From positions 5,180,001 to 5,244,000 of the forward strand of contig NZ_CP115913.1 in the NCBI RefSeq assembly GCF_027938815.1: 64,000 nt of DNA. The letters are read 5' to 3'. The translations under genes were made by a program, and so were the position numbers. This DNA is from Oceanirhabdus sp. W0125-5. GTDB lineage: Bacteria; Bacillota; Clostridia; Clostridiales; Clostridiaceae. The notes under the pieces were generated by a model that did not search any database, had not been told where the DNA came from, and saw only the letters and a list, made by a program, of their open reading frames with translations. Of the stretch, positions 16,561 to 25,784 are shown one piece after another. Every line of letters begins with the position of its first letter. Position 1 is the stretch's first letter.

Positions 16561-18087
16561 TTATCCTATTTTTTCTAAAGCTTTTTTAATACACTTACCA
16601 GCATCCATATCTAATTGACTAGCCCTATGTATCATCTCTACTAATTGTTTTCTAATTTCAATTTCACCTAAAGCTCTTGCATGTTTTTCCCCCATACCAA
16701 ATCCACCAAGAAGTTTTGCCATTGACTGTACAATACTATGCTCTTCAAAGAATAATTTACTTGCTTCTTTTAGTTCGATTTCAATGTTAATCACCTCACA
16801 GGCAGTTTCCTTTAAGAATGCTCCAGCACACCAACGCCCTTCACCTATCATGGTCATTGCATCTGTATGACACATAAGTCTCTCCATTAATAATGGCAGT
16901 GGTGCATCATTAGGAAATTGAGTATCATCATCTATAGCTTCAGCCCATGCATTAAATGCTTTACTCCCTCCTAAACGTTCATTAACTCTTGAAGTATTCA
17001 TTATATCTAAAGCGTAATATAATATTTCCTTAATAATCTCTTCCTTAGATATATCTATCTTTTTATCTCCAATAGACATAACTCCTACAGTCATTGGATC
17101 TTCATACCATCCCTTACGAATAAAATATCCACAAGATTCCTTTTCAACTGTTCCTGCAAACTCTGGCATATCTTGAAAGAAGTTCCACCCTACAAGTTCT
17201 TCTCCATTATTTTTATAACCAGTAATAATACATGCCTCTGGTGGTCCAACAATGCCAAATCCAATAACTGGCCTTCCCTGATCAATTTCATCCTTTATGA
17301 ATTTAATAAAATTCTCTTTTTCTCCCACTTTAATGTCTTTATTTAAATTCTTAGATTTATCACACAAATCCATTAAAAAGGATTCTTTTTTAAGAAGCAT
17401 CTTAAACTCTCTGCCGGCAGCATTAAATGCTCTTTTTAATGGCTCTAAAGGATCTTTTCTCATTCCTAAAATATCAATATTTCCCCCATCCCAACATTCT
17501 GGGTTCCATATAAGCCTAAATGCAGCACCTGAAGCTGCCATTAAATATGGATAACTAATATCTTGTCCCAAATATCTAAGGCATGCCTTTAATGATGATA
17601 TAAATGGTGTAATTTCATAACTTTCAAAGTAACTAACCTTTGGTACTCCATATAAAATACAATCATTCACAGATTTTTTCATTTCATTTTTCATAATTAA
17701 ATCCTCCATATCTTTAACGGAAGGACCGAATACTCCTGGTACTATTAGTGTTCCACTGACAGTTCGTCTATTTTTTCTAAAATTTGAAGGTGTTTCACCA
17801 AATGCCCTACTGAAAGCACGTGTAAAAACATCATGTGAACTAAAAGAATAGTCCATTGCAATTTTAGATACACTCTCTTCAGTGTTAACTAATTGAAATG
17901 CAGCATGATTTAACTTCCTGTTTGTAATATATTTAGCCAAACTTTCATTAGTTGCTTCTTTAAAAACTGCTCTGAAGTGCGATAATGAAAACCCAGCTTC
18001 TTCTGCAACCTCTTCTACCTTCACATCTTCGGTCACCCGATTTTCTATATAATCAAACATAGCTTTCAAAAATATCATATAATCCAT
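16561..18087 (-). CDS. AraC-family regulator fused to a cysteine-peptidase-like sensor domain
   Basis: 508 residues from the ATG at 18087 (GGAGGTG five bases upstream; the 39-codon upstream extension is not needed). Residues 1-105 are a complete AraC DNA-binding domain: two helix-turn-helix units, VEEVAEEAGFSLSHFRAVF and ISKIAMDYS-type second unit ending FGETPSNFRKNRR. About 130-360 resembles BtrH/C39 cysteine-peptidase-like domains (SSLKACLRYLGQDISYPYLM and a later IITGYKNNGEELVGWNFF), but I cannot confirm catalytic residues. The C-terminal 150 residues are helical. DNA-binding at the N-terminus is the reverse of most AraC proteins. Ligand and target unknown. Confidence 0.75.
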   Translation of the reverse strand: MDYMIFLKAMFDYIENRVTEDVKVEEVAEEAGFSLSHFRAVFKEATNESLAKYITNRKLNHAAFQLVNTEESVSKIAMDYSFSSHDVFTRAFSRAFGETPSNFRKNRRTVSGTLIVPGVFGPSVKDMEDLIMKNEMKKSVNDCILYGVPKVSYFESYEITPFISSLKACLRYLGQDISYPYLMAASGAAFRLIWNPECWDGGNIDILGMRKDPLEPLKRAFNAAGREFKMLLKKESFLMDLCDKSKNLNKDIKVGEKENFIKFIKDEIDQGRPVIGFGIVGPPEACIITGYKNNGEELVGWNFFQDMPEFAGTVEKESCGYFIRKGWYEDPMTVGVMSIGDKKIDISKEEIIKEILYYALDIMNTSRVNERLGGSKAFNAWAEAIDDDTQFPNDAPLPLLMERLMCHTDAMTMIGEGRWCAGAFLKETACEVINIEIELKEASKLFFEEHSIVQSMAKLLGGFGMGEKHARALGEIEIRKQLVEMIHRASQLDMDAGKCIKKALEKIG

Positions 18088-18233
18088 AATTTCACCTCCG
18101 GAGATATATCCATTATATACCTTATGATAAATTAATTCTCGACAATTTTGATGATTATTTAGTAATAAAATTTCTATTTTGATTATATGTATAATACTAA
18201 ACACATTTAATATTATTACTTGGAGGAAATCAT

Positions 18234-18248
18234 ATGAAAAAATGTTAA
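18234..18248 (+). other. Four-codon mini-ORF behind a strong SD
   Basis: GGAGG at 18222-18226 lies seven bases before ATG AAA AAA TGT TAA. A TATAAT is at 18190-18195 but I see no good -35. No longer frame follows. It may be the 5' stub of a lost gene or chance. The rest of 18088-18317 is the AraC promoter region. Confidence 0.25.
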
Positions 18249-18317
18249 TTTATTGTTAACTTTTATATTATTCTAATCACGTAAGAAATATCTCTTTCGC
18301 TACAAAAGATAAAAAGC

Positions 18318-18603
18318 AAATGTATAATGTATAATTGATAATGGATAATGACGGATGTTTCTACTTTCGTAGAAACTACATTTTATTATTCTTTAAGACA
18401 ATAAATTTTGACTCATTTTATCTCATATAAAATATTGTATTAAAACTACAATGTTTCATCAAAATGAAATGAGTAAATCTCCTTTGTCCGCAGAACAATA
18501 CAATTAAAATTTCTCGAAGAGAAATGTCCTTCATTATCCATTCTACATTATCAATTATACATTATGGTTTTATTAAGTTTTACATTATCAATTATCAATT
18601 ATG
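18318..18603 (+). repeat. Interspersed hairpin repeat, full length with duplicated tail (copy 4)
   Basis: Closest to copy 3 over its whole length. Hairpin 1 is at 18357-18376 (GTTTCTAC-TTTC-GTAGAAAC), and the right hairpin is ATTTCTC-GAA-GAGAAAT. After the right end near 18567 a second short run of TTACATTATCAATTATCAAT repeats the terminal words. Confidence 0.85.
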
Positions 18604-18606
18604 TTT

Positions 18607-20598
18607 TTATTTTACTCCTTCATAGTACCTTCTCTTAAGTAATAAATAATAACCAATCATCAAGAAAATAAAAACACCTGTAAATCCAAAAGAATTTCTT
18701 AACACAACTATTTGTGACAATTCCATTTCTAATGTCTTATTAAAATTCAACACATAGCACCATGCCAGCCCAATAATACTACCTATGGTTGTAGGTACTA
18801 GCATAATAAATTTAAGCTTATTATTAAGATATTTTCTGATTTGATTTTCAGTAATACCAATTCCAGAAAGTTTTTCAATTCTCATTTTATCTTCATCTTT
18901 ATCTTCAAGGGTTTTATAATAAATCATAAATAATATAGTTACTAAAAACATCATACTTACAAAATTCATAACAAATATCGAGAATGATGAAATCTTCATC
19001 CAATGTTTATAAGAGTAATATTTATTTCTCATATTAAAAGGATGATAGCCATATCTATTAATAATAGTATTATATAACTCTCCATTTTGGTCACGAATCT
19101 TTTGAGAGTTTAAATACATTTCATCTACAATCTGCCTATATATATCCCCTGTGTCATGCCAATTCTCGTAATCAACCAAGTAGAAGATTCCCTTTTCAAT
19201 ATCTAATGCTTCTTGTTTAATTTTTTTATAATCATTATCATTTAATAAAATCAATATTCCTTGTGGAAGAGAATATCTATCAAAAACCTTAAAATATTCT
19301 TTCTTCAAGCTAGTAAATGAATACTGTTCATATTCGTTCTTCAAGTATATTTTTTCATTAAAATATTTTTGGCTTCTATTTAAAAGACTCTCAAATATAA
19401 TCTGTTTAGCTTCCCCAGAATCTACTTTATAATCTGCTTTAAATACCTTATTGAATTCTTCTACTGAAAAAACTCCCACCCATTTTTTATTCCTCCAACT
19501 TTCTGTAAGCATATCAGGTGCATACAAATAAACACATTCAATAATTTCTTTACTTATAATATCTGTTTTCTGACTTTTTGTTAATTCCTCTAAGTCCAGA
19601 TCTCTAATTAAATCAAACCCTTCAATTTTAGGAATACAAACATCAAAAACCTGTTCTTTCTCTACTACATTCTCTCCTTCAGTATACAAAGTATAAGTAA
19701 TTGAAGAAAATAATACAGTAGCTATGCACAATATTGATAATATAAATAATACCTTTTTATTTTTCCTATACCCTCTTCCAAACTCACTTATATTTAAAAT
19801 ATTTTTATAATATTCAACTTCATTTTTCTTTGATCTAGAGTAATAAATTTTAATAAAGTTACTAACGAAAAAGTATAGTCCTATTAAACATAAAATTACA
19901 TTTATAATGATTCCAATTGTGAGATATTTATTATATTCAGTTTTCCAAGTAATCACATAAACCGCTATTAATGATAATATAATCATTCCAATCCCAATCA
20001 CTCCACAAAATAAGTTTCCTGATTTTTGGAGCTCGAATTTTCTTTCATTTTTCATTAATTGAATAACATTCATTCTTTTAGTTTTTATAACAGTAATAAC
20101 TGTTGCAAATAAAATAATTGGTATAAACACTAAACTTGTACATAAAAAACTCTTATAATTCAAATCCCAATGGATATTTTCTAAATCTAATGTTTTTACA
20201 GATATGAGAAAAAATAATCTTGAAAATAACCCTCCAGTAACGAAGGAAAAAATTAGTGAAAAAAAGTATATTGCTATATTCTCAAAAATAATTATTTTTG
20301 ATATATCCTCTAATAAAAAACCATTTGATAATAATACTCCAAAGTATTTGGTTCTGTACTTGTAAAACTGAAAATGAGTATATGAAACAAGTATCACTGA
20401 AAATAAAACAGTTATCACTGTGGCTATAACAATAACACTTTCCATTTGATTACTTAATTTATCACTAAAATCTTTATTAAAAATTAAGGTAGCAAAAATA
20501 AGAAAAACAGCCATAGAGAAAGTACAAGATAGCAAATATACTCCATATTTAGATATGTTATTCCTTATTTCTTTTAACATAATACTTTTAAAGTTCAT
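18607..20598 (-). CDS. BceB-type ABC transporter permease (FtsX-like)
   Basis: 663 residues from the ATG at 20598 (SD AGAGG, 9 bases). The layout is that of peptide-sensing and detoxifying permeases: one membrane helix near 20-40, further helices to about 310, a large extracellular domain about 320-545, and three C-terminal helices after 550. FtsX-like folds are visible at both ends. With the ATPase it should remove cell-wall-active peptides such as bacitracin or lantibiotics from their targets, and signal to the kinase. The start overlaps the ATPase stop by 11 bases, showing translational coupling. Confidence 0.9.
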   Translation of the reverse strand: MNFKSIMLKEIRNNISKYGVYLLSCTFSMAVFLIFATLIFNKDFSDKLSNQMESVIVIATVITVLFSVILVSYTHFQFYKYRTKYFGVLLSNGFLLEDISKIIIFENIAIYFFSLIFSFVTGGLFSRLFFLISVKTLDLENIHWDLNYKSFLCTSLVFIPIILFATVITVIKTKRMNVIQLMKNERKFELQKSGNLFCGVIGIGMIILSLIAVYVITWKTEYNKYLTIGIIINVILCLIGLYFFVSNFIKIYYSRSKKNEVEYYKNILNISEFGRGYRKNKKVLFILSILCIATVLFSSITYTLYTEGENVVEKEQVFDVCIPKIEGFDLIRDLDLEELTKSQKTDIISKEIIECVYLYAPDMLTESWRNKKWVGVFSVEEFNKVFKADYKVDSGEAKQIIFESLLNRSQKYFNEKIYLKNEYEQYSFTSLKKEYFKVFDRYSLPQGILILLNDNDYKKIKQEALDIEKGIFYLVDYENWHDTGDIYRQIVDEMYLNSQKIRDQNGELYNTIINRYGYHPFNMRNKYYSYKHWMKISSFSIFVMNFVSMMFLVTILFMIYYKTLEDKDEDKMRIEKLSGIGITENQIRKYLNNKLKFIMLVPTTIGSIIGLAWCYVLNFNKTLEMELSQIVVLRNSFGFTGVFIFLMIGYYLLLKRRYYEGVK

Positions 20599-21352
20599 AT
20601 GCACGTACCTCTAAAGCTGATAAGTTATCAATAATATCTTCAAAAAACTCCTTTTGATCAGCTTTTTTATATACTTGAGTTACTATCTTTCCATCTTTTA
20701 TAAACACTGTTTTATTACTGCAGCTTGCTGCATAAGGATCATGGGTTACTAGTACGATTGTGGTATTGCTTGTTTTATTTAGCTTTTTTAGACATTCCAT
20801 AACATCTCTTGCTGATTTTGAATCTAAATTCCCAGTAGGCTCGTCTGCCAATAGAATAGCAGTATCATTAATTATAGCTCTCCCAACAGCAGTCCTCTGT
20901 TGTTCACCTCCCGATATTTTATGGGGATACTTATCTGCTATTTCATGTATGTTCAATAATTTCATCAAGTCTTCTGCTTTTTTTAAATTTGATTTTATAT
21001 CTTTTTTTTCTAAGATTATTGGCAGCATAATATTTTCTTTTACTGTTAAGCTATCTAATAAATTATAGTTTTGAAATACAAATCCAATGTTTTTCCTTCT
21101 AAACTCTGCTAATTCCTTTAAACTCTTAGAAGATAAATTACTCCCCTTAACCCAAACCTCACCAGCTGTAGCTTCATCAAAACCTGCCAATATATTCAAC
21201 AAAGTTGTTTTCCCACTTCCTGAAGGCCCCATTATAGCAGTAAAATCCCCCTCTTTAACCGTAAAATCTATTCCATTTAAAGCAACTGTTGAAGCATGTT
21301 TCTTACTTTCCCCATATACTTTTTTAATATTTAATGCTTTAACAATATTCAA
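20588..21352 (-). CDS. BceA-type ABC transporter ATP-binding protein
   Basis: 254 residues from a TTG at 21352, with AGAGGAG eight bases upstream; a longer in-frame ATG start lacks an SD and the family begins here. Walker A GPSGSGKTTLLN, Q-loop VFQNYNLL, signature SGGEQQR, Walker B ILLADEPTGNLD and the switch His in LVTHDP are all intact. It is of the MacB/LolD/BceA class that works with FtsX-like permeases, and lies between kinase and permease in one four-gene operon. Confidence 0.95.
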   Translation of the reverse strand: MNIVKALNIKKVYGESKKHASTVALNGIDFTVKEGDFTAIMGPSGSGKTTLLNILAGFDEATAGEVWVKGSNLSSKSLKELAEFRRKNIGFVFQNYNLLDSLTVKENIMLPIILEKKDIKSNLKKAEDLMKLLNIHEIADKYPHKISGGEQQRTAVGRAIINDTAILLADEPTGNLDSKSARDVMECLKKLNKTSNTTIVLVTHDPYAASCSNKTVFIKDGKIVTQVYKKADQKEFFEDIIDNLSALEVRAYEL

Positions 21353-21426
21353 TTCCACCACTCCTCTCATAAGTTCATTATATTTTTTCCACAATTTAGG
21401 AGCAATCGATTACTCTTAAGATACTC

Positions 21427-22464
21427 TTACGCTTTTGAAAGATAAGATATAATAACTTTTGTGCCCCTACCAACTTCTGAACTTATCTCAATCTTATGGC
21501 CTAATTTTTCAGCTATCCTGTGACATATATACAACCCTATACCCGATGAGGATTTTATTTTTCGCCCATTTTCTCCAGTAAAATAAGGCTTAAATACATT
21601 CTCTAAATCAAATTGAGATATTCCAATTCCATTATCACTAATAATTAACTGAGTAGTATTATTAATAATCTTAATTTCAAAAAACACATTCCCTTTTTCT
21701 TCTTTTGCATATGAGTATTTCACCGCATTTGTAATTATTTGTTCAAGAATAACACTGTTCCACTTTTTATCTGTTAATACAATGGCCTCTTCTTGATCTG
21801 TTAAGAATTTAGGGAATACATTGTTATATATAAAATAATCTTTTTTTAGATTAACTGTATTTCTTACCTGCTGCACTATATTTACATTCTCAATAATATA
21901 ATCATTTTGAAACTCTCCGAGACGCAAATAACTTAACACCTGTTCAAGTCCTTCCTGAATCTTATGATTTTCAGCTTTTATTTTATTTAGTTCTTTTTTA
22001 TCTACATGAGGATGATTGTTATCGAAACACTCTCCTGTAATTAGTTCTATAACCGAAACTGAAGTTTTAGTATTATGTACTATTTGTGAAATAATCTCGT
22101 TTCTAGTTTTATGTTCTGATTCAAAAACTTGAATTTCACCTTTATAACTTCTATTTAATTTATTTATAGTATGGATAATTTTGTTCTGCTGATTATTTCT
22201 TGTCTTAAAATCATTTTTATAAGTATTCATAGAACTAGTATTATAATTAATACTAGAAAGTAATTTATTAAACTTCATGTACTTTATGAAAGAAATAATC
22301 ATAGTTACTACGTATACAAATAAAACTAATAAGGCTGGATATAAAACCTCAATTTTTTGAGATGAGTTAAGCTTGTAAAATATAATTACTAAACTCATTG
22401 AAGAAAAAATTGAAATAGTATATCCCAATTTATCTTTAATGAAATCTATAAATCCCTTCTTCAT
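21427..22464 (-). CDS. BceS-type intramembrane-sensing histidine kinase
   Basis: 345 residues. Two helices (about 12-30 and 38-58) are separated by only a few residues, so there is no real extracellular sensor; kinases of this type are told of the peptide by their partner transporter. The phospho-acceptor region is ISQIVHNTKTSVSVIELI (His in HNTKT). The ATPase domain has N-box NAVKYS, DNGIGI and SSGIGLYI. It starts two bases after the response regulator ends. SD GGAGGG precedes the ATG. Confidence 0.92.
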   Translation of the reverse strand: MKKGFIDFIKDKLGYTISIFSSMSLVIIFYKLNSSQKIEVLYPALLVLFVYVVTMIISFIKYMKFNKLLSSINYNTSSMNTYKNDFKTRNNQQNKIIHTINKLNRSYKGEIQVFESEHKTRNEIISQIVHNTKTSVSVIELITGECFDNNHPHVDKKELNKIKAENHKIQEGLEQVLSYLRLGEFQNDYIIENVNIVQQVRNTVNLKKDYFIYNNVFPKFLTDQEEAIVLTDKKWNSVILEQIITNAVKYSYAKEEKGNVFFEIKIINNTTQLIISDNGIGISQFDLENVFKPYFTGENGRKIKSSSGIGLYICHRIAEKLGHKIEISSEVGRGTKVIISYLSKA

Positions 22465-22466
22465 TT

Positions 22467-23159
22467 CTATCCCTCCAAAAATTCCGATACAAAACTATAC
22501 CCTACACCTCTTTTAGTTTTAATTGCATCCTTAATCCCCAAAAGTTCAAGTTTTGTCTTTATCCTTGAAATATTTACACTCAAAGTGTTATCATCTATAA
22601 ATGTTTTATCGTCCCATAGTTCTTTTAAAAGAGTTTCTCTACTAACAACTTTATTCTTATTCTCTACAAGTGAAAGAATAAGCTTCAACTCATTCTTTGT
22701 TAATTCTGTTTTTTCATCCATATAACTAGCGATAAATGTATTTGTATCAATAACAAAACCCCCTATACTTACATTTTGTGATTTTGTAGTATACTCACCA
22801 TAAACTCTTCTTAAGCAAGATTTAATTTTTGCATGTAATATATCCATAGCAAAAGGCTTAACAACATAGTCATCTGCACCAAATTCTAACCCCATAACTT
22901 GTTCAACATTACTATTTCTTGCTGATGTTATTATTATAGGAATCGTACTTTTCTTTCTTATATTTCTACATATATGAAATCCATCATAATAAGGGAGATT
23001 AATATCTAATAAAATTAAATCAGGCTTTTCTTTAAAAATCACCTCTTCTACATTTTCAAAATCTATAACTTTTAATATATTATATTTATACTTTTTTAAG
23101 ATTTTTTCAATAGTATTACACAGTTCCATATCATCTTCAACTAAAGCGATTTTATACAT
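22467..23159 (-). CDS. BceR-type response regulator (OmpR family)
   Basis: 230 residues. Receiver domain 1-115 with acidic pocket VEDD, phospho-acceptor Asp in LILLDINLPYYDG near residue 51, Thr/Ser in IIITSARN and Lys in VVKPF. The C-terminal winged helix spans about 130-225 (TKNELKLILSLVENKNKVVS, RGVGYSF). First gene of the operon, so activation by the kinase should raise expression of the transporter; where it binds was not found in 23160-23238. Confidence 0.94.
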   Translation of the reverse strand: MYKIALVEDDMELCNTIEKILKKYKYNILKVIDFENVEEVIFKEKPDLILLDINLPYYDGFHICRNIRKKSTIPIIITSARNSNVEQVMGLEFGADDYVVKPFAMDILHAKIKSCLRRVYGEYTTKSQNVSIGGFVIDTNTFIASYMDEKTELTKNELKLILSLVENKNKVVSRETLLKELWDDKTFIDDNTLSVNISRIKTKLELLGIKDAIKTKRGVGYSFVSEFLEG

Positions 23160-23238
23160 AATCTTCCCCTCTCAATAATTTTAATATATATAATTATATA
23201 ACATTTATTGTATTTTAAACCAGTTGATTTCACAAAAA

Positions 23239-23271
23239 AGACATACCACTAAACTCATAAGTAGCATGTCT
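23239..23271 (-). terminator. Terminator of the PAS/SpoIIE phosphatase gene
   Basis: A 12-base stem, with G-U pairs, of AGACATGCTACT and AGTGGTATGTCT on the reverse strand, followed by TTTTTTG. Confidence 0.8.
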
Positions 23272-23305
23272 ATGTTTCGTTATTTTTTAATCATTATTAA
23301 CTTTT

Positions 23306-24769
23306 TTACTTCATCTCTAAAGCCAGTAATGTACAATCATCTTTTATTCCATCTACCTCAGTTAACTTATCTCTTAAAAAACTATTTATACACTCTTTAA
23401 CTTCAGCTATTGTATTACAATTAACATTATCTTCTATTTGCTCTTCATCTAATACAACTTCTAGTCCATCACTAAAGAAATAAAATCTATCTCCCGATTC
23501 AAATTTTATTATTTTCTCTTCAAATACACTATTTTCAAACATACCAAGAAAAGGTCCTTTAACAGTTAACCAGTCAGATTTACAATTAATATGTCTATAG
23601 ATAAATTGATTAATACCTGCTCCAACAATCTTAGCTTCATTGTTTTTAAAATCAAAACTAAAACAACATGCAGCGATATAACATTCACCTAAATAATCAA
23701 CAATTTTTTCATTTAAATTAACAATTATTTCCGATGGATTATGACTTTTCAAAGCTGCTTCTTGAAATAAAACATGAAATGCTGAGATATTAAGCCCTGC
23801 TGAGATTCCTTTTCCACTTACATCTCCAATTATTCCAACAACCAAATCTTCCTTTACTTTTTTAAATGCAAAAAAATCTCCGCTAACTGTCTTGGCAGGT
23901 AAATATATAGTTTCCATATCCGCTTTATCCTGTAATGGAAATACTTTTTTCAGCCATCTTTTCTGAACTTTAGCTGCTGCATTCAAATCCTTTTTCCTTT
24001 TAGTAACATCTCTCATTATGGAAAGAATTGCAGGCTGTCCATTGTAAATTAAATAACTTGAAGATACTTCAACCTCAATTTCACTCTTATCATCAAGGGT
24101 AATTTTATAATCAAATAATGCATGCTGTACTTGATTTTTTATTATTTGCTGAATTCTCATATTAAGAATTTTTTCAGAACCAGGTGAATATTTAGATATA
24201 TTTTCTCCAATAAGATTATCAAAATACTTTGATGCTTCTCTATTTGCAAATACAATTTTCCCATCTACTGTAATAACTATAGCATCTGGTGAAAGATTAA
24301 TCATTTTACGATATCTCTCTTCACTTTCCTTAAGAGTATTTTCTAGCTTTTTTCTCTCAGTTATATCTCTCATTTGTTCAACAATAAAAATTACTTCCCC
24401 AGAATCATTCATAACTGGATTACAACAACATTCCATATATTTATCAAATTTAGATATATATCTTTCTTTACTTAATATTTTTTTACTAATAATAGCTTTC
24501 TCAATAAGACATTCCTCACATGGATATGTTTCACCTATCATTTCATAGCATTTCTTTCCTATGATTTCAATAGGCACCTTATTGAAAAAATCATATCCTG
24601 CTTGATTATAAAATAATATTGTTCTATCTGTTGTATATACTCCAATAATATCAGTAATTCCTCTTAAGACTTCTTGTAAAAGTAATAAGTATTCAAATTT
24701 TTCTTCTTTATTAAATTTATATTTAACATTTAATTCATCAAAAATATTCTTTATTGATGTATCCTTCAT
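23306..24769 (-). CDS. PAS-PAS-SpoIIE (PP2C) serine phosphatase
   Basis: 487 residues. The first PAS domain (about 20-140) contains the Cys set CYEMIGETYPCEECLIEKA that often marks redox- or cluster-binding PAS proteins. The second PAS is about 145-260. The SpoIIE/RsbU-type phosphatase domain is about 285-487, with metal-binding motifs DFFAFKK, IGDVSGKGISAGL and YFFSDGLEVVL, and the final DDCTLLALEM. Such proteins dephosphorylate anti-sigma antagonists in partner-switching. No anti-sigma or antagonist gene is adjacent, so the target is unlinked. No membrane segment. Confidence 0.9.
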   Translation of the reverse strand: MKDTSIKNIFDELNVKYKFNKEEKFEYLLLLQEVLRGITDIIGVYTTDRTILFYNQAGYDFFNKVPIEIIGKKCYEMIGETYPCEECLIEKAIISKKILSKERYISKFDKYMECCCNPVMNDSGEVIFIVEQMRDITERKKLENTLKESEERYRKMINLSPDAIVITVDGKIVFANREASKYFDNLIGENISKYSPGSEKILNMRIQQIIKNQVQHALFDYKITLDDKSEIEVEVSSSYLIYNGQPAILSIMRDVTKRKKDLNAAAKVQKRWLKKVFPLQDKADMETIYLPAKTVSGDFFAFKKVKEDLVVGIIGDVSGKGISAGLNISAFHVLFQEAALKSHNPSEIIVNLNEKIVDYLGECYIAACCFSFDFKNNEAKIVGAGINQFIYRHINCKSDWLTVKGPFLGMFENSVFEEKIIKFESGDRFYFFSDGLEVVLDEEQIEDNVNCNTIAEVKECINSFLRDKLTEVDGIKDDCTLLALEMK

Positions 24770-24930
24770 AGTATATCTCTCCTATGTTATTTAAAGCCCA
24801 ACATATTATACCATATATATATATCTATTTTATTTTTTTTCTTTTAAAGATAAAGAAACCTTAAATATATTATAATATAGTAGAGCATGCTTAAATAAAG
24901 GTACTACATTAAACAAAGGAGAAAATTAAC

Positions 24931-25722
24931 ATGATTCACTATAGAGTTATAGCAGATAATAAAGAGGATTGGGTAGTTTTCATACATCCTTTAGGGGGAA
25001 GTTCTGCAACATTCTTTAAACAAGTAAGAGAGTTTAAAAAGGATTTTAATTTATTATTGATTGATTTGCCTGGCCATGGAAAATCAAAAAAAGGTATTTC
25101 AACTCTTGACCCTAACATGATAGTATGTAATATACTCAACATTTTAGATGATTTAAATATAGAATCAGCTCATTTTGTTGGTATGTGTCTTGGAAATGGA
25201 GTTATAGATTTTATTTATGAAAATAATAAATCAAGGATTAAATCAATAGTATATGGCGCTGCTGTAAAAGAAATAGGATTTTTCAATAAGTTTTTATTAC
25301 AAATTGGACATGTTTTCAAACACTTAATGCCCCATCATTTTCTTTATAATTTATTTGCAATTGTAATGATGCCTAAAAAAAATCACAAAGAATCTAGAGA
25401 GGTCTTTGTAAAAGAAGCAAAGAAAATGGATAGAAGCGATTTTCTTCATTGGTACAATATTATAATGGAAAAGAAAAATTACTACGAAAATAAAAAACAA
25501 TTAGTGAAAGACAGCATTAACAAACTCTATATATACGGAAGTGAAGATCATTTATTTTTATCAAAAGCTAAGGAATATGTAAAAAAAGATAGTAATGCAG
25601 TAATGCAAATTTTAAAAGATGTAGGACATATGTGTCACATTGAAAGTCCAAAGGAATTTAATAGTTCTGTTATTTTATTTTTAAAGGGTCAAAAAGAACT
25701 ATCACTTAGTTTGCAAAACTAA
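24931..25722 (+). CDS. Alpha/beta hydrolase with a Cys in the nucleophile position
   Basis: 263 residues. Oxyanion-loop motif FIHPLGGSSATFF near 18-30 and LLIDLPGHGKS near 42-51 are typical. The nucleophile elbow reads FVGMCLGNG, so Cys86 takes the place of the usual Ser (GxSxG). The acid is Glu205 or Asp206 in YGSEDHL, and the His is His233 in VGHMCH. Cys nucleophiles are known in dienelactone hydrolase-type members, so it may be active. Substrate unknown. SD AAAGGAG lies upstream, and TATAATA near 24870 is the likely -10. Confidence 0.85.
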   Translation: MIHYRVIADNKEDWVVFIHPLGGSSATFFKQVREFKKDFNLLLIDLPGHGKSKKGISTLDPNMIVCNILNILDDLNIESAHFVGMCLGNGVIDFIYENNKSRIKSIVYGAAVKEIGFFNKFLLQIGHVFKHLMPHHFLYNLFAIVMMPKKNHKESREVFVKEAKKMDRSDFLHWYNIIMEKKNYYENKKQLVKDSINKLYIYGSEDHLFLSKAKEYVKKDSNAVMQILKDVGHMCHIESPKEFNSSVILFLKGQKELSLSLQN

Positions 25723-25733
25723 ATACTAGTTAC

Positions 25734-25784
25734 AAAGTAGAAGGACAGTCGCCTTATTTAATAAGTCACTTGTCCTTCTACTTT
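25734..25784. terminator. Bidirectional terminator between the hydrolase and degV
   Basis: A 14-base perfect stem (AAAGTAGAAGGACA and complement) with a long loop serves both converging genes and overlaps the DegV stop codon. Confidence 0.8.

Noticed and set aside
18607..23159. A bacteriocin or lantibiotic gene cluster around the Bce-type operon
   Set aside because: No precursor peptide, modification enzyme or immunity gene was seen nearby; the operon is a stand-alone resistance and sensing module.
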